Assembly (NCBI GenBank): GCA_902610315.1
Contig: CACLVA010000005.1
Coordinates: 1 to 64,000 of the forward strand
Direction of reading: 5' to 3'
Origin: an uncultured Pelagibacteraceae bacterium
Lineage (GTDB): Bacteria > Pseudomonadota > Alphaproteobacteria > Pelagibacterales > Pelagibacteraceae
DNA length: 64,000 nucleotides
Part shown: positions 9,974-19,058 of the stretch, in pieces
Position numbering within the stretch: the stretch's first letter is position 1
How the letters are laid out: the number at the start of each line of letters is the position of its first letter
Translations under genes and position numbers: made by a program
Notes under the pieces: model-generated
What the model saw: only the letters and a program-made list of their open reading frames with translations
Told to the model about the DNA's origin: nothing
Database searches by the model: none

Positions 9974-10480
9974 ATGAAAAAAATAATATTAATAGTTTTT
10001 ATTACATTTTATAGCTCGCTATTGTTTGCAGCAGGTTCAGGTGGAGGCGAAACCAAAAATACAGCTAGCACTGGTCTAAAAGCAGCAACAAAATTTGATA
10101 TCGGAAAAAAATGGGTATCTAAAGCAAAAAAATTTGAGAAAAAGAATAAACAAAATAAAGCTAAAAATGCTTATAAGAAAGCAATTAAAAATTTGTTAGA
10201 GTCAAACAACCAAGATCCAAGTAATCCTGATACTTTGAATCTTTTAGGTTTTTCACATAGAAAAATAGGTGATTACGATAATGCAGAAATCTATTATGCA
10301 ATGGGTTTGGAAATTGATCCAAAACACATAGGTATCAATGAATACATGGGTGAACTTTTTGTTGTTACTAATAGAATAGATGAAGCAAAAAAAAGGTTAG
10401 CTGTTTTAAAAGATTGCAATTGTAAAGAGTATAATGAACTTAAGCACGTAATTGATGGAACAAAACAATCAAAATATTAG
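9974..10480 (+). CDS. Exported TPR-repeat protein
   Basis: Signal peptide MKKIILIVFITFYSSLLFA; TPR-like NLLGFSHRKIGDYDNAEIYYAMGLEIDPKHIGINEYMGELFV. Confidence 0.75.
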   Translation: MKKIILIVFITFYSSLLFAAGSGGGETKNTASTGLKAATKFDIGKKWVSKAKKFEKKNKQNKAKNAYKKAIKNLLESNNQDPSNPDTLNLLGFSHRKIGDYDNAEIYYAMGLEIDPKHIGINEYMGELFVVTNRIDEAKKRLAVLKDCNCKEYNELKHVIDGTKQSKY

Positions 10481-11787
10481 GTAATATTTTTAATCATTTG
10501 ATCTGGTAACCACGTCACTAATTCAGGGAAAATTATTATTATAAATGTTGCAAGTATCATTAACAAAAATAATGGAAATGCACTTTTTGCTATAAAGCCC
10601 ATATCTTTTCCAGCCATACCTTGAAGCACAAATAAATTAAAACCGACTGGTGGTGTAATTTGTGCCATTTCGACAACAACTACAAGAAAAATTCCGAACC
10701 AAATCATATCAAAACCAGCTTGCCTTATCATAGGTTCTATAATTGCCATTGTTAAAACTACAGCTGATATTCCATCCAAAAACATTCCCAAAATAATATA
10801 AAATATCATTAAAACGAAAATTAAAATATAAGGGGAAAGTTCTAGACTATTTATCCATAAAGCTAAATTTCTTGGTAGACCTGTAAATCCCATTGCAAGG
10901 GATAAAAATGCAGATCCAGCTAATATGAAAGAAATCATACAGGATGTTTTTGTAGCCCCTAATAAAGAGTTTTTAAAATTACTCCAACTTAAACTTTTTT
11001 GAAAATAGGAAAGAATTAATGCGCCAACGACTCCTAGTGATGCTGCTTCAGTAGCGGTTGCAATACCTGTATAGATAGAGCCAATAACTGAAAGTATCAA
11101 GATTATTACAGGAATTAGTTGACCAGATTTTTTTACTTTATCAATAAAACTATATTGATTATTAATGCTTGGCATATCTTTTTTATTAAACAAAGACCAT
11201 AAAATTACGTAGCCCATAAAAATTAACGCAATCATTATTCCAGGTATAATTCCAGCTACAAATAATTTTGCAATGGACTCTTGAACTGTTACGCCGTAAA
11301 TAATCAAAATTATTGAAGGTGGAATTAATAATCCTAAGGTTCCAGAACCAGCTAGACTACCTAGTAAAATTTTTTCAGGATAATTTCTTTTTCTAAGCTC
11401 CGGAATTGACATTTTTCCAACTGTGGCAACAGTAGCAGCTGAAGATCCAGATATTGCAGCGAATAGTGCACACCCTACTACGTTAACATGAATTAATCCA
11501 CCAGGTAGTTTTTGCATCCAAGGTGATAATCCCTCAAACAAATTCTCTGATAACTTTGTTCTAAATAAAATTTCTCCCATCCAGACAAACAGTGGTAAGG
11601 CTGTTAAAGTCCAAGAGGATGATGTCCCCCAAATAATTGTTGCCATTGCATCTCCAACTGGTCTTGAAGTGAATAAAGTCATCGCAATTGCGGAAACACC
11701 TATCATACTTAATGCAACCCAGACTCCAGTACTTAAGAACAATAAAAGAACTGAAATAAAAAATAAACTTAGTAATAATTCAGTCAT
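10477..11787 (-). CDS. dctM: TRAP transporter large permease (DctM)
   Basis: Polytopic membrane protein; SGSSAATVATVGKMSIPELRKRNYPE, GSLAGSGTLGLLIPPSI, ITPPVGFNLFVLQG. Confidence 0.92.
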   Translation of the reverse strand: MTELLLSLFFISVLLLFLSTGVWVALSMIGVSAIAMTLFTSRPVGDAMATIIWGTSSSWTLTALPLFVWMGEILFRTKLSENLFEGLSPWMQKLPGGLIHVNVVGCALFAAISGSSAATVATVGKMSIPELRKRNYPEKILLGSLAGSGTLGLLIPPSIILIIYGVTVQESIAKLFVAGIIPGIMIALIFMGYVILWSLFNKKDMPSINNQYSFIDKVKKSGQLIPVIILILSVIGSIYTGIATATEAASLGVVGALILSYFQKSLSWSNFKNSLLGATKTSCMISFILAGSAFLSLAMGFTGLPRNLALWINSLELSPYILIFVLMIFYIILGMFLDGISAVVLTMAIIEPMIRQAGFDMIWFGIFLVVVVEMAQITPPVGFNLFVLQGMAGKDMGFIAKSAFPLFLLMILATFIIIIFPELVTWLPDQMIKNIT

Positions 11788-12265
11788 TTTTGTAAAAATA
11801 TTTTAATAGATGGTGTAAAAAACATATAAAAAGAATGATTGAACCTAAAGCTAAAGGTGATTGAGGGATCCATATTAATATTTCATCGGCACCTTCGCTT
11901 CGCTCTTCGAATTTATATGAAATAATAAGCATTTTAATAAAATAAAATGCTAAATAACCTGAAAAAATTGAAGCTACTAATAGACACCAGATTTCAAATG
12001 TTTTTTTGAATTTCTTATTTAGTTTTTCAATGAATAATGTAATTCTTATATGTCCCCCTTCTCCAAATGTATAAGCTAAAGCAAAGAATGTAGAAGCGGC
12101 CATGCAATAACCTGAGTATTCGGATAGCCCCCGAATATAAAAACCAAATATTCTAGAGCAAATACCTAATAATATAAATATAGCTATAAGTATTAAAAAT
12201 ATAGCAGCAACGTACCCAGAAAATTTATAGATTTTTTCTAGATAAAAATTAATTCTATTAAGCAT
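11780..12265 (-). CDS. dctQ: TRAP transporter small permease (DctQ)
   Basis: Four TM segments; size and position between dctP and dctM. Confidence 0.85.
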   Translation of the reverse strand: MLNRINFYLEKIYKFSGYVAAIFLILIAIFILLGICSRIFGFYIRGLSEYSGYCMAASTFFALAYTFGEGGHIRITLFIEKLNKKFKKTFEIWCLLVASIFSGYLAFYFIKMLIISYKFEERSEGADEILIWIPQSPLALGSIILFICFLHHLLKYFYKND

Positions 12266-12271
12266 ATGATA

Positions 12272-12299
12272 AAAGGCCGTTAAAATATTAACGGCCTTT
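12272..12299 (-). terminator. Intra-operon hairpin between dctP and dctQ
   Basis: Perfect 12-bp stem AAAGGCCGTTAA/TTAACGGCCTTT with 4-nt loop; short T tract on minus strand. Confidence 0.75.
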
Positions 12300-12311
12300 A
12301 AAAAAGATTAT

Positions 12312-13280
12312 TTAATAAGCGGATAAAACAGATTGACCTCTAGCACCAGCTTTCTTTGTCCATTCAGATGCCATTTGAGATCCAACTTTTTCGAAATGTT
12401 GTTTCAATGCAGAATTAACTTTACCGACACGCATTCCAGCATCAGCTAAGGCTTTCTTGTCATTCTTGTTTCCCATTTTTGAAAGTTGCCACCCTTTTCT
12501 TTCAGCAAGAGCCGCTTCTTTCATAATTAAGTCTTGAGTTTCTTTATCTAATTTATTCCAAGCTTTTTTGTTTGCAATAATCATATTTTTTGGAAACCAA
12601 GCAGCTATATCATAGAAATATTTAACTCCGTTTTCCCAAATCTTGCTGTTCTTACCAGTTGTTGGTGAAGTAATCATACTTTCAACAGCTCCTGTAGAAA
12701 ATGCTTGAGATATCTCTGCTGCTTCGATTTTGGTTGGAGCCATACCGGTAAGCTCAGCAATTCTAATTGTAGCACCATTATAAGCTCTAAACTTTAATCC
12801 TTTTAAATCTTCAACACTATTTATCTCTTTTTTAGAATATAAACCTTGAGCAGGCCATGGCACCGCATATAAAAATACCAAACCTTTAGCATCTAAACTT
12901 TTTGTTATTTCGGCTTTTGATGCTTTATATAACTTCATAGCATCTGTGTACGATGTAGCTAAAAAAGGTAAAGAGTCGATTTCTAGTAAAGGATCTTCTT
13001 TACCTAATGCCGACATAAATCTTTCACCAATCGGAGCTTGTCCTGTTCTTACTGCTCTAAAAATTTCTCCACCTTTGAATAATGATCCACCTGGGTGAGT
13101 GACTATAGTAAGTTTACCACCACTTTTTTCAGTTACATTTTTTGCAAATTCGGTTGCATTTGCAGAATGAAAATTACCCGCACCATAAGCTAACGCCATA
13201 TCCCATTTTTCAGCATATGATACATTTGAAAGTAAAAGTAGTGATGTTAATATTGAAATAAAGTATTTTATTATTCTCAT
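12312..13280 (-). CDS. dctP: TRAP transporter substrate-binding protein (DctP)
   Basis: Signal peptide; FRAYNGATIRIAELTGMAPTKIEAAEISQAFSTGAVESMITSPTT; strong SD AGGAGGTG. Confidence 0.9.
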   Translation of the reverse strand: MRIIKYFISILTSLLLLSNVSYAEKWDMALAYGAGNFHSANATEFAKNVTEKSGGKLTIVTHPGGSLFKGGEIFRAVRTGQAPIGERFMSALGKEDPLLEIDSLPFLATSYTDAMKLYKASKAEITKSLDAKGLVFLYAVPWPAQGLYSKKEINSVEDLKGLKFRAYNGATIRIAELTGMAPTKIEAAEISQAFSTGAVESMITSPTTGKNSKIWENGVKYFYDIAAWFPKNMIIANKKAWNKLDKETQDLIMKEAALAERKGWQLSKMGNKNDKKALADAGMRVGKVNSALKQHFEKVGSQMASEWTKKAGARGQSVLSAY

Positions 13281-13395
13281 TTCACCTCCTCTTTATAAAA
13301 ATATATTTGATTATTAATTTAATGTTAAATCAATAAAAAAATTGTCTACTTTTAATTGAAAAATCCAAATATTCATTTAATATCTAATAATTCCA

Positions 13396-14022
13396 ATGGA
13401 ACAATCTCTATTTATTGAGCAATCTTTAATTCTTTTACAAATAATATTCATTGATATTATTTTGGCTGCAGATAACGCAATAATAATCGGCTTAATAGCT
13501 GCTAACTTTGTTCCAAAACATAGAAGACAAATTATACTTTGGGGTGTTGCAGGTGCATTAATTTTTAAAGTTATTTTTGCAATTTTTGCAACTTATTTAT
13601 TTAAGTTTTATTTTATTAAAATTTTAGGTGGGCTACTATTAATTTGGATAGTTTATGATTTAAGAAAAGACTTATTTGAAATTAAGAAAGTTAAATCACC
13701 AACAAAAGTTTCTAAGGAGCCCTCATATATACAAAGTGTGTATAAAGTTTTATTTGCAGATATAACAATTAGTTTTGATAATGTTATTGGTGTTGTTGGG
13801 GCTTCTAAAGGTTATTTTGGTTTTATGATTTTTGGTTTAGTTTTGTCAGTTATTTTAACTGGAGCTCTTGCAACATATCTTGCAAACTATATTCAAAAAC
13901 ATTTATGGATTGCTTATGTGGGTTTAGCATTTATTTTACTTGTTGCTATTCAATTAATAATAGGTGGATTAGTGGATTTAGAAATTTTACGAGTAAATGA
14001 GGAATTTAAAAAATATTTTTAA
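13396..14022 (+). CDS. TerC family integral membrane protein
   Basis: IIFIDIILAADNAIIIGLIAANF and ITISFDNVIGVVGAS motifs. Confidence 0.88.
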   Translation: MEQSLFIEQSLILLQIIFIDIILAADNAIIIGLIAANFVPKHRRQIILWGVAGALIFKVIFAIFATYLFKFYFIKILGGLLLIWIVYDLRKDLFEIKKVKSPTKVSKEPSYIQSVYKVLFADITISFDNVIGVVGASKGYFGFMIFGLVLSVILTGALATYLANYIQKHLWIAYVGLAFILLVAIQLIIGGLVDLEILRVNEEFKKYF

Positions 14023-14031
14023 ATATCAAAT

Positions 14032-14724
14032 ATGAAAAAATTGTTAATCATTATAGTATTAATTTTTTCAACACACTTAGCACAAAGTCAGGAATGTAAT
14101 TTAAATCCAGAGCGAGGGAGTAAAAATTATATTATTGGCTATGGATCCTTAATGGATAAAGAATCGAGAATTAGAACAAATAAATCAGCTTTTGTAGTTA
14201 AACCTATTTTGATCAAAGGTTTTGAAAGAACTTGGGGCCTTCAGGGAGGAATGTACAAAATTACTTTTTTAACAATCATTAAAAAAGAAAACTCAGCTGT
14301 AAATGCAGTTTATTACCCAGTTTCAATAAAGGACTTGAATAAGACAGATAAAAGAGAGAGTGGCTATTGTAGAGTAAAAGTTGAAGGCAAAGATTTAAGT
14401 TTCTATGGAAAAAAAATTAAAACCAAAAATAAAAACTTTTGGGTTTATGCAGCTAATCCAGGAAAAATAGAAAAACCAAATAATAGTCATCCAATTGTTC
14501 AATCATATGTAGATTTATTTATAGGTGGTTGTTTTCAGATTAAGGAGAGATATAAAATTAATGAATTTCCAAAACAATGTGTAGAAACAACTACTGAATG
14601 GTCAAAGCATTGGGTAAATGATAGAGTACATGCTAGAAGGCCATTTCTAGTGCCAAATTTTTATAAAATAGATAAACTTTTATCAAATTACTTTGACTAC
14701 TATTTAGAAAATAAATACCAATAA
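14032..14724 (+). CDS. Exported gamma-glutamylcyclotransferase-like protein
   Basis: Signal peptide MKKLLIIIVLIFSTHLAQSQ then NYIIGYGSLM (GGCT YGSLM motif); VNAVYYPVS. Confidence 0.65.
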   Translation: MKKLLIIIVLIFSTHLAQSQECNLNPERGSKNYIIGYGSLMDKESRIRTNKSAFVVKPILIKGFERTWGLQGGMYKITFLTIIKKENSAVNAVYYPVSIKDLNKTDKRESGYCRVKVEGKDLSFYGKKIKTKNKNFWVYAANPGKIEKPNNSHPIVQSYVDLFIGGCFQIKERYKINEFPKQCVETTTEWSKHWVNDRVHARRPFLVPNFYKIDKLLSNYFDYYLENKYQ

Positions 14725-15360
14725 TCACATTTTATACTCAAAATTTTGAGTGGTTTCATTGACTCCAATCTCTATGGCGCCGTTACTTAAATGAAATTTT
14801 CTAGCCATATCAGTAAGCGGTGATAGTGTTACTAATCTATTTAAATGATTTGTTTTTTTTATTTTTTTAAAAACTTCTTTTACAATTAATCTTCCACCGC
14901 CTTTTTTTTTTGACCAAACAGTATATGCAATAGCAATTTGACCAACTTTAAAATCTCTATTGATACTCTGAAGATAAGCATCTTTACTCATCATATCTAG
15001 CTCTTCCACAGTTTTCGGAATACTATTTGTAAACGCAAAACACATTACCGCGTGTATTTCATCTTGATACTTAACACCATATATTTTTCTACCAAAACTT
15101 GTTCTAAAATCATTATCTAATTCTGGTCTTACTGGATCATCATTAGTATTACAGCTCGGCAACTCAATAATTTCAGCACCTTTAACCCAGTCAAAAAAAT
15201 TTTTCACAGATTTTCCAATATCAATTTTTTTACCTTTAATGGAAGTATTAAATTTTTTAGATATTAAATCCTTTTTTTTTGTAATTGAGCGTTTGAATAT
15301 TTTGCTTTTTCTTTTTAAAGCGACTTTTATTTTTCTTTTTAATGGTTTTTTTTTGGTCAT
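14725..15360 (-). CDS. Hypothetical protein with Lys/Arg-rich N-terminal tail and possible acyltransferase-like domain
   Basis: MTKKKPLKRKIKVALKRKSKIFKRSITKKK then compact domain with VGQIAIAYTVWSKKKGGGRLIV...DMARKFHLSNGA. Confidence 0.55.
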   Translation of the reverse strand: MTKKKPLKRKIKVALKRKSKIFKRSITKKKDLISKKFNTSIKGKKIDIGKSVKNFFDWVKGAEIIELPSCNTNDDPVRPELDNDFRTSFGRKIYGVKYQDEIHAVMCFAFTNSIPKTVEELDMMSKDAYLQSINRDFKVGQIAIAYTVWSKKKGGGRLIVKEVFKKIKKTNHLNRLVTLSPLTDMARKFHLSNGAIEIGVNETTQNFEYKM

Positions 15361-15385
15361 TTTTTAATTTATAAACTAAATTATT

Positions 15386-16162
15386 TTAATTAGATTGTGA
15401 CTTTTTTAACCTTTTTATTATTCTATTAGATGTTTTTTCAAGTAATCTATAAAAACCAGCTTTTCGCAAATCTTTAACCGCTTGCTCATTCAGGCCGCCG
15501 GGTGTTTGCGATTCTCGAACAAGTTTTTTTAGATTTTTGTTATGATTAAAAGCGTCTTCTGATAACGCAAGGAATAGAGATGATATATACTTTTGTGCAT
15601 TTTCTTTTTTTATTCCTCTCTTAACTAACCAATTTGATAACGAGTACAAGATTTCATAAAAAGGAGCCATCATAGCAGAAGTAGTCCAAAAATTTAGTGA
15701 TAACTTCTCATTGCTGATTTCAACTGTAGATCCTAATTTATCAAAAAACTTTTTAACCTTACTATTTGGTGGATAAATTGGTACGGGCCCTTTACATAAC
15801 GCAATTGGTGGTAATGGTATTGCTCTAACAATATTTGATTTTAATCCAATAATTTTTTTTAGTTGAGTTAAATTAATTGTTGAAATGAAACTAATTATCA
15901 TCTTATTTTTATTGAATTTTAAACTATTTAAAATTTTATTTCCTACATTTGGTGTTACCGCAAGAAAGACCCAGTCAGATTTATTAATAATATCTTGATT
16001 ATTTTTAATTATTTTAATTTTTTTACTTTTGAGTTTTAAAATTCTTGAAATTTTTTTATTTCTTTCAGATACAAATATTTTTGAAATTTTTAATTTTGAT
16101 TTAATTACACCTGTTACAATCGCTTTTGTTATCTGTCCCGTTCCTATGAAACCTATTTTCAT
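15386..16162 (-). CDS. proC: Pyrroline-5-carboxylate reductase family
   Basis: KIGFIGTGQITKAIVTG, AVTPNVG, RAIPLPPI, ESQTPGGLNEQAVKDL. Confidence 0.8.
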   Translation of the reverse strand: MKIGFIGTGQITKAIVTGVIKSKLKISKIFVSERNKKISRILKLKSKKIKIIKNNQDIINKSDWVFLAVTPNVGNKILNSLKFNKNKMIISFISTINLTQLKKIIGLKSNIVRAIPLPPIALCKGPVPIYPPNSKVKKFFDKLGSTVEISNEKLSLNFWTTSAMMAPFYEILYSLSNWLVKRGIKKENAQKYISSLFLALSEDAFNHNKNLKKLVRESQTPGGLNEQAVKDLRKAGFYRLLEKTSNRIIKRLKKSQSN

Positions 16163-16180
16163 AATGAATTAATATAATTG

Positions 16181-16795
16181 TTAATAATTTTGTGTAAATC
16201 CAATAAAAATTGCAATTAAAATCAATACACACGCCGAAATTGTGTTTAATACTCTTGGATTTGCGTTGATCCATGTCAAAAGTTTTTTGGCTAAGATTGC
16301 ATAGCCAATAAGTGAGATAAAATCTAATACCATATATGTAATTATAAGAATTACAAATTGGAAAATATAATTTTCATTAAAATTTATAAACTGAGGAAAG
16401 ATTAATGGAAAAAATATCCAAGCTTTTGGACTTGTTCCAGCTACAATAAATCCATCTTTAAAAAAAGATAACAATTTTTTTGATTTTGTTGATGCTTTGT
16501 TAAAATTTGTCGGGCTAGACTTATAGATATCATAAGAAAGATAAAATAAATAAGCTACACCAAACCATTTTAAAATATTTAATGTTTCACTATTATTAGC
16601 AATGAAGGATCCTATAAAAAATATTACTAAAGTAGCTTGTATTAGATTTGCAGTAATATCTCCTAATGCAATCCAAATACAATTTCTTGTTCCATAATTC
16701 ATCGCATATGAAATAATTACAATCCTTGGTGTGCCTGGAGTTATAAATAAAAAAAGTATAATTTGTAAAAAGAGAAAATAATCTAAGGGAAGCAT
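16181..16795 (-). CDS. LysE/RhtB family amino-acid exporter
   Basis: FLFITPGTPRIVIISYAMNYGTRNCIWIALGDITANLIQ; GTSPKAWIFFPLIFPQFI. Confidence 0.85.
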   Translation of the reverse strand: MLPLDYFLFLQIILFLFITPGTPRIVIISYAMNYGTRNCIWIALGDITANLIQATLVIFFIGSFIANNSETLNILKWFGVAYLFYLSYDIYKSSPTNFNKASTKSKKLLSFFKDGFIVAGTSPKAWIFFPLIFPQFINFNENYIFQFVILIITYMVLDFISLIGYAILAKKLLTWINANPRVLNTISACVLILIAIFIGFTQNY

Positions 16796-16800
16796 TATGG

Positions 16801-16847
16801 GATAGTCCTAAAAAACCGGGAGCTAAAGATGGCTAGATAGGACTATC
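16801..16847 (-). promoter_or_regulatory. Candidate cis-regulatory hairpin upstream of LysE/RhtB gene
   Basis: 10-bp perfect inverted repeat GATAGTCCTA/TAGGACTATC, 27-nt loop; 3' arm contains AGGA 10 nt before the ATG at 16795. Confidence 0.55.
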
Positions 16848-16912
16848 TTGCTTATAATAACATAGTCGGTAAAAATTGCATTAATCAATTTTTTAATATT
16901 TATTAAGAATTT

Positions 16913-17206
16913 ATGAAAAAAAGTCGCAGACCACTCACAAAGGTTAAAAATCCTGAACCCAAAGTGGGCAGTGAGAGTTGGGTGGTATGGGCTGCTTGGG
17001 CAGACCGAATAACTTTCGAAGATATCAAATCAAAAACAGGTTTATCAGAAGGCGATGTTATAAAAATTATGAGAAGATCACTTAAACCTTCATCATTTAG
17101 GCTTTGGAGAAAGAGGGCTAAAGGTCAAAGTATAAAGCACAGAAAAAAATTTGAAGAAACAAGAAAAGAAATAAGAAGAAAAATTAAAAAAAATGATTAT
17201 ATATAA
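16913..17206 (+). CDS. Small conserved protein (DUF2805/TIGR03643-like)
   Basis: SESWVVWAAWADRITFEDIKSKTGLSEGDVIKIMRRSLKPSSFRLWRKRA. Confidence 0.75.
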   Translation: MKKSRRPLTKVKNPEPKVGSESWVVWAAWADRITFEDIKSKTGLSEGDVIKIMRRSLKPSSFRLWRKRAKGQSIKHRKKFEETRKEIRRKIKKNDYI

Positions 17207-17209
17207 TTA

Positions 17210-17464
17210 ATGAAAAAAATTACCATTTATACTGGTCCGGTTTGTAATTATTGCGATGCTGCAAAAAGATTATTAAAGAGAAATAATGCATCATATTCTG
17301 AAATTAATATTGCAGAAGTTGATGGAGCATTAGATGAAATGCTTAAGAAAGCAAACGGTAAAAAAACTATTCCACAAATTTTTTTTGATGATCAGCACAT
17401 CGGTGGTTATGAAGAAATCAGAGCTTTAGAAAAAGATAATAAGCTACAAGACCTTTTAAAATAA
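17210..17464 (+). CDS. grxC: Glutaredoxin
   Basis: CNYC redox motif; KKTIPQIFFDDQHIGGYEEI. Confidence 0.9.
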   Translation: MKKITIYTGPVCNYCDAAKRLLKRNNASYSEINIAEVDGALDEMLKKANGKKTIPQIFFDDQHIGGYEEIRALEKDNKLQDLLK

Positions 17465-17797
17465 AACGTAATAAATAATTAAAAATATAAGTGTATATTC
17501 AAAAAACATTTTAAAATTTAATATTTGTTTTTCACTAAACTTCTGATTTATTATTTTTCTTAAGAAATAAAATCCTAGATTAACAATTATCAAACCAATA
17601 ATTAATCCTACTAAAACAAATTTAATTTGGAAGTTTTTGTAACCAAAATAAATTGCGGCTAAAAAAGTAAACCAAGATACTTTGGAAATAAATATTTTAA
17701 ATAAAAGACCAGCTTTTTTACTAAAAATAGATTGAGTTTTAATTATAGAATAAGACCAAATAATCCCAATTAAAAAAGTAAAATATTTTACAATCAT
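17456..17797 (-). CDS. Hypothetical membrane protein
   Basis: Hydrophobic segments; operonic overlap with msrB; 3' end overlaps grxC. Confidence 0.55.
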   Translation of the reverse strand: MIVKYFTFLIGIIWSYSIIKTQSIFSKKAGLLFKIFISKVSWFTFLAAIYFGYKNFQIKFVLVGLIIGLIIVNLGFYFLRKIINQKFSEKQILNFKMFFEYTLIFLIIYYVLF

Positions 17798-18168
17798 TTT
17801 AATTTTTTAGCTTTAAATACTAAACATAAACCATTATTACAATATCTTTTACCTGTTGGTTTAGGACCATCATCAAATATATGTCCATGATGCCCGCCAC
17901 AATTCTTGCAGTGATATTCCGTCCTTGCGTAACCAACATGGTGGTCAGTTTTTGTTTCGAATACATCAGGCAAAGATTCAAAGAACGATGGCCAACCAGA
18001 GCCACTCTCATATTTTTTTTTTGACTCAAAAAGTTTTACATCACAATTTGCGCAATGATAATTACCTTCTCTTTTTTCAAAATTTAATTCACTAGATCCA
18101 GGTCTTTCTGTTCCCTCCTCAAATAAAATTAGTTTTTGCTCAGAAGATAAATTTGGATTTTTTTTCAT
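17794..18168 (-). CDS. msrB: Peptide-methionine (R)-S-oxide reductase
   Basis: GSGWPSF, Zn-binding CANC and CKNC, GHHGHIFDDGPKPTGKRYCNN; start re-set to MKKNPNL (internal Met of the 18183 ORF). Confidence 0.9.
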   Translation of the reverse strand: MKKNPNLSSEQKLILFEEGTERPGSSELNFEKREGNYHCANCDVKLFESKKKYESGSGWPSFFESLPDVFETKTDHHVGYARTEYHCKNCGGHHGHIFDDGPKPTGKRYCNNGLCLVFKAKKLK

Positions 18169-19058
18169 ATAACAGAAACACAAGTTCTATGTAATATAGC
18201 ATGAAGTCTTACTAGAGTTTCAAAATCTTTGTTATAACCACCTCCCAAAACTCCACAAATAGGAACATTTTTTTCAAAAAAGTTGTTTATTATCATTTCG
18301 TCTCTTCTCTTTATTCCATCCTCTGAGATTTTCAATTTACCTAACCTATCATTTAAATGTATATCAACTCCTGCAACATAAAATACAAAATCATACTTTT
18401 CCTTATTTAATAACAAAATATTCTCCTCAAGCTTTTTTAGATATTCTTCATCTTCGATATTATCTTCTAAACTTATATCTAAATCACCGTTGTTTTTTTT
18501 TGCAGGGTAATTAGATTTACAATGCATACTAAAGGTAAAAACAGATTTATCGTTTTTAAAAATTTCTGAAGTTCCGTTTCCTTGATGTACATCAAGATCA
18601 ACTATTAAAACATTTTTTGCATACCCTTTAAATTGTAAATATCTAGTTGCAACTGCCACATCATTAAAAACACAATAACCTGCTCCTTCATTATAAGTTG
18701 CGTGATGGCTTCCTCCTGCTGTATTACATGCAATACGATGATCAATAGCAAGTTTGCTTGCCAATACAGTTCCACCAGTCGCTCTAAAAGATCTATTCAC
18801 CACACTATCATTTATTGGAAAACCGATTTTTTTTTGGGATTTAGTGTCTATAGTTTTTTTCTTTATACTATTTATATACTCTAAGGAGTGTGCTCTACTC
18901 AAAGTCTCTTCAGAACAATAGTCAGGTTTATAAAATTCATCTACTACTTTTTGGTTTATTAAATAACTTGCAAGTTCACCAAACTTTCTTATTGGGAATT
19001 TATTGTCATCATTTATTTTCGCAACATAATCTTGGTGGTTGACCACTGGTAGTTTCAT
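18165..19058 (-). CDS. Histone deacetylase family protein
   Basis: AGGSHHATYNEGAGYCVFNDVAVA, VLIVDLDVHQGNGTSEIF, VFYVAGVDIHLNDRLG. Confidence 0.88.
   Translation of the reverse strand: MKLPVVNHQDYVAKINDDNKFPIRKFGELASYLINQKVVDEFYKPDYCSEETLSRAHSLEYINSIKKKTIDTKSQKKIGFPINDSVVNRSFRATGGTVLASKLAIDHRIACNTAGGSHHATYNEGAGYCVFNDVAVATRYLQFKGYAKNVLIVDLDVHQGNGTSEIFKNDKSVFTFSMHCKSNYPAKKNNGDLDISLEDNIEDEEYLKKLEENILLLNKEKYDFVFYVAGVDIHLNDRLGKLKISEDGIKRRDEMIINNFFEKNVPICGVLGGGYNKDFETLVRLHAILHRTCVSVI

Noticed and set aside
17820-18029. 69-aa minus-strand ORF
   Set aside because: Alternative frame inside msrB, which has clear conserved motifs.
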